Assembly (NCBI GenBank): GCA_964578175.1
Contig: CAZOBH010000023.1
Span: 1-16,124, forward strand
Length of the DNA: 16,124 nucleotides
DNA from: RUG11788 sp964578175
GTDB lineage: Bacteria > Bacillota_I > Bacilli_A > RF39 > UBA660
Direction of reading: 5' to 3'
Every line of letters begins with the position of its first letter. The first letter of the stretch is position 1. Shown here in pieces: positions 1 through 6,513 of the stretch. The notes beneath the pieces are model-generated. The model saw only the letters and a program-made list of their open reading frames with translations. It had not been told where the DNA came from and made no database searches. Both the position numbers and the translations under genes were made by a program.

Positions 1-223
1 AGTTCTCTGTTGATTTAGCTACACACTCACTCATTTTATTTGCCATAGCTTGTTCAATACTTGCTTCATGTGCTTCATATGTTTCACTTCTAGATTGATT
101 TATATATCTAGATATTGCTGGTATTGCAATCAAAAACAACATTGTTAATATTACAATTACTGCTAGAATTTCAATTAATGTAAATCCTTTTTTATCTATT
201 TTCTTATTTATTCTTTTTTTCAT
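1..223 (-). CDS. Type IV prepilin-like protein, N-terminal part (cut by window edge)
   Basis: Only the first 74 codons are in the window; the 3' end lies beyond position 1. The N-terminus is a classic class III (type IV pilin) signal: a short basic leader ending K-K-G13, then F14-T-L-I-E18, so prepilin peptidase should cut between G13 and F14 and Glu sits at +5 of the mature protein. A hydrophobic helix (about residues 14-36) follows, then a polar stretch. The ATG at 223 is preceded by AGGGTGAT at good spacing. Families with this leader include ComGC-like competence pseudopilins, type II secretion pseudopilins and type IV pilins; which one cannot be told from this fragment. No other pilus gene is visible. 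It follows eno on the same strand behind the eno terminator, so it probably has its own promoter, but I see only a weak TATGAT near 240. Confidence 0.85.
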   Translation of the reverse strand, partial: MKKRINKKIDKKGFTLIEILAVIVILTMLFLIAIPAISRYINQSRSETYEAHEASIEQAMANKMSECVAKSTEN

Positions 224-262
224 ACAATCACCCTATTTTTATCATATCTAAAGTATATCAAA

Positions 263-290
263 AAAAAAACGATATTTACATCGTTTTTTT
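263..290 (-). terminator. Rho-independent terminator of eno
   Basis: Perfect 11-bp inverted repeat (263-273 and 280-290) with a 6-nt loop. Minus-strand reading ends in a T run. It starts three bases past the enolase stop codon and is the only terminator between eno and the prepilin gene. The A/T-rich stem is symmetric, so it could also work weakly on the plus strand. Confidence 0.85.
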
Positions 291-292
291 TA

Positions 293-1600
293 TTATTTAT
301 TAAAAGTTTTTATTCCTAGATATTTAGAATCTACTCCTAGATCATCTTCAATATTCAAAAGTCTATTATATTTTGCAACTCTATCAGTTCTACAAGGAGC
401 TCCTGTTTTAATTTGACCAGCATTAGTAGCAACAGCAACATCTGCAAGAGTTGTATCTTCTGTTTCTCCACTTCTATGAGAAACTACTGCTGTATATCCT
501 GCTTTCTTAGCAAGTTCAATAGCATCTAGTGTTTCAGTTAAAGTCCCAATTTGATTTAATTTAATTAAAATACTATTAGCTACTCCTAAATCTATACCTT
601 TTTGTAGACGTTTAATATTTGTAACAAATAAATCATCACCAACAATTTGAATCTTTTTACCTAAACGATCAGTATAATTTTTCCAACTATCCCAATCTTC
701 TTCAGATAATCCATCTTCTATTGATACTATTGGATATGTATCAACTAACTTTTCTTGCCAAGCAATCATTTCTTCTGGAGTTTTCATTTCATCTGTTTTC
801 CAGAAATAGTAATTTCCTTCTTTTCCTGCTTTTTTAGCTTCATCATACATTTCAGTTGCTGCTATATCCATTGCAAGACAAATATCTTTTCCTGGTTCAT
901 ACCCAGCTTCTTTAACTGCTTCAACTATTAGTTTAAGAGCTTCTTCATCATTTTTAAGATTTGGAGCAAATCCTCCTTCATCACCTACACCTGAAGCTAA
1001 TCCTTGATCTTTTAATACTTTCTTTAATGTATGATATATTTCTGCACACCATCTTAATCCTTCAGTAAAGTCTTTAGCTCCTACTGGCATAATCATAAAT
1101 TCTTGTGAACTAACAGTATTATCTGCATGTTTTCCACCATTTAATATATTCATCATTGGAACAGGTAATGTTTTAGCATTTGTTCCTCCAATATAACGAT
1201 ATAATTCAATTCCTAAAGAACTAGCAGCAGCTTTAGCAACAGCTAATGAAACTCCTAATGTAGCATTTGCTCCTAATTTTCCTTTATTTTCAGTTCCATC
1301 TAATTCAATAAGTGTTCTATCTATTTCAGTTTGATCATATACATTCATTCCAACTAAAGCAGGTGCAACTATTGTATTAACGTTTTCTACTGCTTTAAGA
1401 ACACCTTTTCCCATATATCTATTTTTATCTCCATCACGAAGTTCAACTGCTTCAAATGATCCAGTAGATGCTCCACTTGGTACCATTGCTACACCAGTAT
1501 CTCCTCCTATAGTAGTAACTTTAACTTGAACAGTTGGGTTACCACGAGAATCTAAAATTTCTAATGCTTTTACACTTTCAATTTCTAAGTAATTATTCAT
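293..1600 (-). CDS. eno: Enolase (phosphopyruvate hydratase)
   Basis: Cytoplasmic glycolytic enzyme that interconverts 2-phosphoglycerate and phosphoenolpyruvate. The 435-aa length is normal for bacterial enolase. Visible hallmarks are the N-terminal ILDSRGNPT motif (15-23), the mobile SGAST loop (42-46), the catalytic acid in GVGDEGGF (E208), and Mg2+ ligands D245, E295 and D322. The catalytic base K347 lies in the ILIKLNQIGT signature (344-353), with the SHRSGET motif at 374-380. An AGGAGG box six bases or so before ATG 1600 fixes the start. It appears monocistronic, with its own extended -10 promoter (1626-1634) and a terminator (263-290). Nothing unusual in the sequence. Confidence 0.99.
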   Translation of the reverse strand: MNNYLEIESVKALEILDSRGNPTVQVKVTTIGGDTGVAMVPSGASTGSFEAVELRDGDKNRYMGKGVLKAVENVNTIVAPALVGMNVYDQTEIDRTLIELDGTENKGKLGANATLGVSLAVAKAAASSLGIELYRYIGGTNAKTLPVPMMNILNGGKHADNTVSSQEFMIMPVGAKDFTEGLRWCAEIYHTLKKVLKDQGLASGVGDEGGFAPNLKNDEEALKLIVEAVKEAGYEPGKDICLAMDIAATEMYDEAKKAGKEGNYYFWKTDEMKTPEEMIAWQEKLVDTYPIVSIEDGLSEEDWDSWKNYTDRLGKKIQIVGDDLFVTNIKRLQKGIDLGVANSILIKLNQIGTLTETLDAIELAKKAGYTAVVSHRSGETEDTTLADVAVATNAGQIKTGAPCRTDRVAKYNRLLNIEDDLGVDSKYLGIKTFNK

Positions 1601-1625
1601 AAATCCTCCTTATAATCACAAATAA

Positions 1626-1634
1626 ATTATATCA
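1626..1634 (-). promoter_or_regulatory. Probable extended -10 promoter of eno
   Basis: Minus-strand TGATATAAT: a perfect TATAAT (-10 at 1626-1631) with an extended TGN. No good -35 lies at 17 bp; a TTGATG sits about 20 bp away. It gives a roughly 20-nt leader that contains the AGGAGG box. Confidence 0.6.
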
Positions 1635-1660
1635 CACTTATATATAATAATCATCAATAC

Positions 1661-1691
1661 AAAATAAAAAGTTATGAAAAATTCATAACTT
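1661..1691 (-). terminator. Terminator of exoA
   Basis: Ten-bp inverted repeat (1669-1678 and 1682-1691) with a 3-nt loop, followed on the minus strand by TTTTTATTTT. The stem touches the first base of the exoA stop codon (1691-1693), so termination begins essentially at the end of the gene. Confidence 0.85.
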
Positions 1692-2446
1692 TAATTTAAA
1701 TCTAATTCTATTTCAATCGGACAATGATCACTTCCATAAACATTATCTAATATTTTTGATTCAATTACTTTATCTATAATATTTTCTGATACTACAAAAT
1801 AATCTATTCTCCATCCAATTCCTTTTTCACGTGCATTACCTATATAACTCCACCAAGAATATGTTTCTTTTTCAGGATTTAAATATCTAAATGTATCTAT
1901 AAATCCAGAAGCTAGTAAATCACTAAATTTACCTCTTTCTTCATAAGTAAATCCAGCGTTACCAATATTTGCTTTAGCATTTTTAATATCTATTTCTTCA
2001 TGAGCTACATTTAAATCTCCACATAAAACAACAGGTTTATTCTCTTCTAATTTTTTAAGATAATCTTTAAAATCATCTTCCCATTTCATACGATAATCTA
2101 ATCTTGATAAATCTCTTTTTACATTTGGTACATATTCTGTAACTAAATAAAAATCTTCATATTCTAGAGTTATAACTCTTCCTTCATGATCATGTTCATC
2201 TATTCCCATTCCATAACTAACATTTAATGGTTCAATAGTAGAATAAACCATTGTTCCAGAATATCCTTTTTTATCAGCAGGATTTAAATAATAGTAATAT
2301 TCTTCTGGAAAGAAATCTAATTGTTCTTCTAAGGCTTTAACTTCTTGTAAACAATAAATATCTGCTTTTTCTTCTTCAAAAAATTCTTTAAATCCTTTTT
2401 TTAAACAAGCTCTAAATCCAGCTACATTCCACGAAACAATTTTCAT
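1691..2446 (-). CDS. exoA: Exodeoxyribonuclease III / AP endonuclease (ExoA-type)
   Basis: Mg2+-dependent nuclease that cuts DNA 5' to abasic sites and trims 3' ends in base-excision repair. Its 251 aa match the Bacillus ExoA class. All active-site residues of the family are present: N7 (SWNVAGFR), E35 (CLQEVK), Y105 (TEYVPN), D144 and N146 (CGDLNVAH), D215 (GWRIDYF), and the catalytic pair D240-H241 (GSDHCP). The damage-recognition segment SWWSY (197-201) is also present. An AGGTGA box precedes ATG 2446. It has its own terminator and probably its own short promoter placed right after the upstream operon's terminator. The Tag glycosylase at 8585-9127 would create the abasic sites this enzyme processes; that link is functional inference, as the genes are 6 kb apart. 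Confidence 0.96.
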   Translation of the reverse strand: MKIVSWNVAGFRACLKKGFKEFFEEEKADIYCLQEVKALEEQLDFFPEEYYYYLNPADKKGYSGTMVYSTIEPLNVSYGMGIDEHDHEGRVITLEYEDFYLVTEYVPNVKRDLSRLDYRMKWEDDFKDYLKKLEENKPVVLCGDLNVAHEEIDIKNAKANIGNAGFTYEERGKFSDLLASGFIDTFRYLNPEKETYSWWSYIGNAREKGIGWRIDYFVVSENIIDKVIESKILDNVYGSDHCPIEIELDLN

Positions 2447-2461
2447 AATATCACCTAATTC

Positions 2462-2470
2462 ATTTTAACA
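2462..2470 (-). promoter_or_regulatory. Possible extended -10 promoter of exoA
   Basis: Minus-strand TGTTAAAAT lies just after the T-tract of the upstream terminator. No convincing -35 is seen. Transcription would start about at the Shine-Dalgarno box, leaving a leader of only about 10-12 nt. Confidence 0.4.
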
Positions 2471-2494
2471 TAAAAAAGGAGTTTACAAAACTCC
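2471..2494 (-). terminator. Terminator of the chagasin-EEP-UPF0316-3TM operon
   Basis: Seven-bp stem GGAGTTT (2478-2484 and 2488-2494) with a 3-nt loop, then TTTTTTA on the minus strand. The stop codon of the three-helix protein (2483-2485) falls inside the hairpin. Confidence 0.85.
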
Positions 2495-2845
2495 AAAAAT
2501 ATCAGCAATCATATTAATAAATAAAGATTGAAAAACCATTGTTGTTAATATAGCAAATATACTAAATATTATTTTAATTGCTACTTCTTTTTCTGACTTA
2601 TAACCTAAAACTATATATAAAGTAGCAAATATATATATTAAGAAGTTATCAACAAGCATTGGTATATGAATATAATTAATAAGAAATTCATTTATTCTAT
2701 CAATATTTAAGTTTTGATAAATACTATAAGTATACTGTAATGCATTAAATAATAAACTAAAGAAAGTTAATACAACTAATATATCTCTTATAATAACTTC
2801 TTTTCTTCTACGTCTTCTTTGATAAGCTAATTGATGATTCTTCAT
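2483..2845 (-). CDS. Small three-helix membrane protein, unknown function
   Basis: Not recognised. The 120-aa protein starts with a very basic, probably cytoplasmic tail (R10-R14, K15), followed by three predicted membrane segments at about 21-43, 60-82 and 89-112. By the positive-inside rule the N-terminus should be inside. No catalytic motif, Cys or His cluster is visible. Its ATG overlaps the TAA of the UPF0316 gene by one base (TAATG on the minus strand), so translation is probably coupled to that gene. It is the last gene of a four-gene operon. The coupling suggests, but does not prove, that it works with the UPF0316 membrane protein. It could simply be a lineage-specific membrane protein. 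Confidence 0.75.
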   Translation of the reverse strand: MKNHQLAYQRRRRRKEVIIRDILVVLTFFSLLFNALQYTYSIYQNLNIDRINEFLINYIHIPMLVDNFLIYIFATLYIVLGYKSEKEVAIKIIFSIFAILTTMVFQSLFINMIADIFGVL

Positions 2846-3369
2846 TATTTAATCACATCCTTAAAATATCCATTATGGACAAACATTGTTTCTGATATAA
2901 CCATGTATATAGTATCATCAAATTCTTTAACTATTTTTTCTACTACTTCTAATTCTTTATCATCTATTTCCATAAATACTAAATATTTAGTTTTATATTT
3001 ATATCCTTTAGCAACTGTTGTAGATACAGCAAATCCTTTTTTTCTTAAAATATCCACTAATTTTAATTGTTCTTTAGTTACAGTTAATCTAATATCTAAT
3101 TTTTCATGTAATAGTAACTTAGCAAGCTTAGAACCTATATAAGTACCAGTTGCATAACCACCTGCATAACTAACCGCAATCCATATACTTGATGAATCAC
3201 TACTTAAAGCATTTCTAACTACTAAAAACCATATTATAACCTCTAAGAATCCAATACATGCAGCATAAACACTTCTTCCTTTAACTGTCATAAATGTTCT
3301 AATAGTACCTAAAGATACATCACATATTCTTGCTAAAAATATTCCTAGACATAATCTAACTATTTCCAT
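2845..3369 (-). CDS. UPF0316 membrane protein (DUF5698 + DUF2179)
   Basis: Resembles the UPF0316/YebE family of Firmicutes. The N-terminal half (about 1-85) is hydrophobic with small Gly/Ser-rich helices (segments near 5-22, 34-56, 63-84), matching the DUF5698 membrane part. The C-terminal half (about 90-174) is a soluble alpha/beta domain of the DUF2179 type, found as a cytosolic ligand- or regulation-type module in YitT-like membrane proteins. The 174-aa length is typical. The molecular function of the family is not established. A GAGGTG box lies within the end of the upstream EEP gene; the gap between the two genes is one base. The family call is from recognition of overall sequence; I could not run a profile search. 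Confidence 0.8.
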   Translation of the reverse strand: MEIVRLCLGIFLARICDVSLGTIRTFMTVKGRSVYAACIGFLEVIIWFLVVRNALSSDSSSIWIAVSYAGGYATGTYIGSKLAKLLLHEKLDIRLTVTKEQLKLVDILRKKGFAVSTTVAKGYKYKTKYLVFMEIDDKELEVVEKIVKEFDDTIYMVISETMFVHNGYFKDVIK

Positions 3370-3370
3370 A

Positions 3371-4099
3371 TTACACCTCTAACTTAAAGTCACACATAAC
3401 TACACTATGATCACTAACTTTATTATCAATAGTTTTAAAATCAACTAATTCTATATTTTTATAAAAAATAGTATCTATACATCCTTCACCTGTAGCTGAA
3501 ACCCATGTAGTTTCTTTATTATCTATTTTATTTAAATAATCTTCTAACATTTCATATTCTTTATATTTATCTTTATTATCTTTAATATACTTATGAACAC
3601 CAATAGATTCTATTCCAATATTAAAATCTCCCCCTAAAATAATTGACTCATCTTTTGGAATACTTTTAATAATATCTATTATCTCTTTAATAGAACTAAT
3701 TCTTTCATCTTTATTTGTAGATAAATGAAGACTAAATACATTTATAATTTTATTATCAATTTTAATTTTTATATGAGTTAAGCCTCTTTGTTCATTTTTA
3801 TGATTAGAAAATAAGTAATTATTAGATTCTAATATCTCATATTTAGATATAATTCCATTACCATATTCTCCATTAAATACTTTAGTATTTATTCCCATAT
3901 AATAATTATTTATATTTAACTCTTTAGATAATTCTTGTATTTGATAACATGATAATCTATCAGTATTTTTATCTAATTCTTGTAATAATAGAATATCAGG
4001 ATCTAACTTTATTAAAAAATCAGCTTGTCTTTTAATATCTATTATTCCATCTATTCCACAACCATGACATGTATTAAAAGTTAAGACTCTAATATTCAT
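3371..4099 (-). CDS. Endonuclease/exonuclease/phosphatase (EEP) family hydrolase
   Basis: A 242-aa metal-dependent phosphohydrolase of the EEP superfamily, the same fold as ExoA but a distant branch. Active-site residues present are N9 (TFNTCHG), E41 (LLLQELD), H125 (SLHLS), D158 and N160 (GGDFN), D209 (CIDTIFY), and D230-H231 (VSDHSVV). The ExoA-specific abasic-DNA segments are absent and the SLHLS histidine is the kind seen in phosphodiesterases and sphingomyelinase-like members, so the substrate may be a phosphoester other than AP-DNA. There is no signal peptide, so it is cytoplasmic. A GAGGTAAAT box precedes ATG 4099. It is second in a tight operon after the chagasin-like lipoprotein (14-base gap). 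The superfamily is certain; the substrate is unknown. Confidence 0.88.
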   Translation of the reverse strand: MNIRVLTFNTCHGCGIDGIIDIKRQADFLIKLDPDILLLQELDKNTDRLSCYQIQELSKELNINNYYMGINTKVFNGEYGNGIISKYEILESNNYLFSNHKNEQRGLTHIKIKIDNKIINVFSLHLSTNKDERISSIKEIIDIIKSIPKDESIILGGDFNIGIESIGVHKYIKDNKDKYKEYEMLEDYLNKIDNKETTWVSATGEGCIDTIFYKNIELVDFKTIDNKVSDHSVVMCDFKLEV

Positions 4100-4113
4100 A
4101 TTTACCTCACTAA

Positions 4114-4509
4114 TTATTCAAAATATGATCCATAATGATTTTCAGAAACATTTAAGTTCTCATCGACTATGAATTCATAAATTGCTTCATTTTCAACTTC
4201 ATCATTTTCATTTACATAATCAAATGTAACAACTGCAGTTCCCTCTTTTAATCCTTTTACCTCATAGATATCTTTTCCATCACAATTATCTACGTTATTA
4301 GAACAATCTCCAACATATGTTTTTGAAATAGAAACTATATCTTGATTATTTACGATATAACTCCAAGAATAACCAGATTCTGAATTTAAATCTAATTCAA
4401 CTTTTATTGTATTTTTTTCAATAATAATATTACTTGTTTCTTTTTTATTACATCCAGTTAGTAATAATCCAAAAAATAATACCATAACAATTAATATCTT
4501 TTTTTTCAT
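4114..4509 (-). CDS. Lipoprotein with a chagasin-like (I42) protease-inhibitor domain
   Basis: A 131-aa secreted lipoprotein. The signal peptide MKKK + hydrophobic core ends in the lipobox L17-T-G-C20, so C20 would be lipidated and the protein anchored outside the membrane. The mature part is a small all-beta domain whose LNSESGYSWSY segment (about 41-51) resembles the NPTTGYxW inhibitory loop of chagasin-type cysteine-protease inhibitors. The GLKEGTAVVTFDY segment resembles the next strand pair. The RPW-type third loop is not clear and two Cys (C69 and C74 approximately) flank a unique insertion, so this could be a diverged inhibitor or a generic immunoglobulin-like domain. It is the first gene of a four-gene operon, with an AGAGGGAT box. 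Confidence 0.65.
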   Translation of the reverse strand: MKKKILIVMVLFFGLLLTGCNKKETSNIIIEKNTIKVELDLNSESGYSWSYIVNNQDIVSISKTYVGDCSNNVDNCDGKDIYEVKGLKEGTAVVTFDYVNENDEVENEAIYEFIVDENLNVSENHYGSYFE

Positions 4510-4531
4510 AAAATCCCTCTATTCTCTTATA

Positions 4532-4540
4532 ATTATACCA
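4532..4540 (-). promoter_or_regulatory. Extended -10 promoter of the chagasin-EEP-UPF0316 operon
   Basis: Minus-strand TGGTATAAT, a perfect -10 with extended TG, sits just past the T-tract of the aldolase terminator. No strong -35 is seen. The same TTTGGTATAAT string drives the HerA-trpS operon at 8007-8017. Confidence 0.55.
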
Positions 4541-4573
4541 AATATAATAAAAAAGATAGATTAAATCTATCTT
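4541..4573 (-). terminator. Terminator of the aldolase gene
   Basis: Nine-bp perfect stem (4553-4561 and 4565-4573) with a 3-nt loop and a TTTTTTATTA tail on the minus strand. The fba stop codon (4567-4569) lies within the stem. Confidence 0.85.
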
Positions 4574-5451
4574 ATTGAAGCATCATAAATCATATCTATT
4601 GCTGATTTAAGTTTATTATCAAATTCTTCATCTGTGTCAGTAACTTGTAAACTTTCAAGTAATGCACGAGAAAATGATGCAATCATTCCATGATTACGAG
4701 CTAGTTTTTCACAAGCATCACTACATGTATATCCACCAGATAAAGCAACTACTCTAACTACTTTAGGATTATTAATTAAATCTTCATAATAGTTATCAAC
4801 TGTTGGTATTGTAAATTTAAACATAACTTTAGCGTTATCATCCAATGAATTTAATTCTTCAATTACAGCGTTCTTAAGTGTTTCTTCACATTCTTTTTTA
4901 TCTACAGCATCAATACTAACTTCTGGTTCAATAATAGGTACTAAACCATATGACATAATTACTTTTGCTATATCAAATTGTTGTTTAACTACGCTTTTAA
5001 TTCCTTCTACATTATTAGTTTTAATTACAGATCTCATCTTAGTTCCAAATACTCCATGTTCAACAGCTTGTTTTAAAGTACTTTCAAGTTCTGGAATATC
5101 TTTCATTAATTGAACTCCATTTTCTTCATCTGCTAAACCTTTATCTACTTTTAAGAATGAAAGTATATGTTTTTTATCCCATAAATATTCTGAAGTAAAC
5201 ATATCATCTATTTTTCTATTCATTGTTTGTTCAAATAAAATTACTCCAATTATTTTTTCATCTGTAAAACTATTACTTTTAATAACTCTAGTTCTCATTT
5301 CGTGAATTAAATCAAACATCTCATCATCGTTTGAATATTTATCACTACTTATTCCATAACGAGCTAATGTTTTTCCACTTGATCCACCACTTTGATCAAG
5401 TGCTGCTATAAATCCTTCTCTATTTTTCATTATTTCCATTTTTTCATTCAT
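4567..5451 (-). CDS. fda: Fructose-bisphosphate aldolase class I
   Basis: Schiff-base aldolase that splits fructose-1,6-bisphosphate into glyceraldehyde-3-phosphate and dihydroxyacetone phosphate. The 294-aa length and sequence fit the bacterial FdaB branch of class I enzymes (about 296 aa in staphylococci). Landmarks are AALDQSGGSSGKTL (16-29), GTKMRS (136-141), IIEPEVSI (173-180), the likely Schiff-base lysine K212 in FKFTIP, and the phosphate-binding SGGY (238-241). It needs no metal, unlike the class II enzyme common in Bacilli. The start at 5451 is chosen because GGGTGAT precedes it by seven bases; later in-frame ATGs (codons 5 and 8) have no box. It is monocistronic with its own terminator. 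It works in the same pathway as eno 3 kb downstream. Confidence 0.97.
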   Translation of the reverse strand: MNEKMEIMKNREGFIAALDQSGGSSGKTLARYGISSDKYSNDDEMFDLIHEMRTRVIKSNSFTDEKIIGVILFEQTMNRKIDDMFTSEYLWDKKHILSFLKVDKGLADEENGVQLMKDIPELESTLKQAVEHGVFGTKMRSVIKTNNVEGIKSVVKQQFDIAKVIMSYGLVPIIEPEVSIDAVDKKECEETLKNAVIEELNSLDDNAKVMFKFTIPTVDNYYEDLINNPKVVRVVALSGGYTCSDACEKLARNHGMIASFSRALLESLQVTDTDEEFDNKLKSAIDMIYDASIR

Positions 5452-5469
5452 ATTTTATCACCCAATATT

Positions 5470-5498
5470 ATTATATAACAAAAATAAAAAGTAGTGAA
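5470..5498 (-). promoter_or_regulatory. Probable promoter of the aldolase gene
   Basis: TTCACT (5493-5498), 17-bp spacer, perfect TATAAT (5470-5475) on the minus strand. The -35 lies within the stem of the trpS terminator and the spacer is its T-tract, so the two signals share DNA. Confidence 0.5.
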
Positions 5499-5517
5499 TA
5501 AAATTGACACTACTTTT
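5481..5517 (-). terminator. Terminator of the HerA-trpS operon
   Basis: Ten-bp stem AAAAGTAGTG (5487-5496) with its complement at 5508-5517, an 11-nt loop, and TTTTTATTTT on the minus strand. It begins three bases past the trpS stop. Confidence 0.8.
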
Positions 5518-5520
5518 CAA

Positions 5521-6504
5521 TTAATTTCTTCCTACTCCAACTTTTTTAAATACTTCTCTTACTTTATCTTCAGCTATTTTTCTAACTTTTATATTAGATT
5601 CATCTAATATTTTATCTATTATTCCAGAATTAATTATTTCATTATATTTAGTTTGTAATTCAGTTAAAAATCTAACTACTAAATCAGCAACTTCTTTTTT
5701 AAATGTACCATAGTTAGCATTTTCAAATTCCTTTTCAGCTTCTTCAATACTTATATTTTTTAAATTAGTATAGATAGTTAATAAATTAGATATTCCTGGT
5801 TTATTTTCGGGATCATATTTAACTATCATTTCACTATCTGTTACAGCACTCATAATCTTTTTTCTAGCCTTTTCTGGATCTTCTAAAAGAATTATTGCAC
5901 CTTTATCATTATCATCACTTTTACTCATTTTTTTAGTAGGTTCTTGTAAATCATATATTTTAGCACCAGATTTAGCTATAACTGGTTCTGGTATTTTAAA
6001 TGTCTCTCCATATTTATTATTAAAACGAATTGCAATATTACGAGCAAGTTCTACATGTTGTTTTTGATCTATTCCTACTGGAACTACATCGGCATCATAT
6101 AGTAATATATCACTTGCCATTAACATTGGATAAGTAAATAAACCTACTGAAACATTTTCTTTACCCTTACTCTTTTCTTTATATTGAGTCATACGTGATG
6201 CTTCTCCCATATAAGTATTACATTCAAAAATCCATGAAAGATTAGTATGATACATATTCTCTGATTGAATAAATAAAGTTGTATATTTTGGATCTAATCC
6301 ACATGCTAGGTAAATAGCTATTAAGTTTTTAATTTTTTCTTTTAATTCTTTTGGATCATTATATATAGTTAATGCATGTAAATCAGCAACAAATATAAAT
6401 GTTTCGTATTCTTTTTGCATTTCTTCAAAATGTTTTAATGCACCAATATAATTACCTAAAGTTAAATCTCCAGTTGGTTTTATACCAGACACTAATCTTT
6501 TCAT
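5521..6504 (-). CDS. trpS: Tryptophanyl-tRNA synthetase
   Basis: Class Ic aminoacyl-tRNA synthetase that charges tRNA-Trp. The 327-aa length is standard. It has the HIGH-like motif TLGNYIGA (15-22), the KMSKS loop (192-196), and D132 in MASDILLY, which binds the indole nitrogen in Bacillus TrpRS. GxDQKQH (144-150) is also present. ATG 6504 is preceded by GGAGGT, which overlaps the end of the upstream ATPase gene; the two genes are nine bases apart and clearly one operon. There is no room for a T-box leader, unlike trpS in many Firmicutes, so expression here is not controlled by tRNA-Trp at this position. Confidence 0.98.
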   Translation of the reverse strand: MKRLVSGIKPTGDLTLGNYIGALKHFEEMQKEYETFIFVADLHALTIYNDPKELKEKIKNLIAIYLACGLDPKYTTLFIQSENMYHTNLSWIFECNTYMGEASRMTQYKEKSKGKENVSVGLFTYPMLMASDILLYDADVVPVGIDQKQHVELARNIAIRFNNKYGETFKIPEPVIAKSGAKIYDLQEPTKKMSKSDDNDKGAIILLEDPEKARKKIMSAVTDSEMIVKYDPENKPGISNLLTIYTNLKNISIEEAEKEFENANYGTFKKEVADLVVRFLTELQTKYNEIINSGIIDKILDESNIKVRKIAEDKVREVFKKVGVGRN

Positions 6505-6513
6505 ATAGACCTC

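Noticed and set aside
2831..3142. Plus-strand open frame of 103 codons
   Set aside because: Antisense shadow of the UPF0316 gene, without SD or promoter. The same applies to the plus-strand frames at 7715-8044, 11162-11344, 11840-12142 and 14718-14939.
6505..6513. T-box leader upstream of trpS
   Set aside because: Only nine bases separate trpS from the ATPase gene and there is no leader structure; none is seen before the ATPase gene either.
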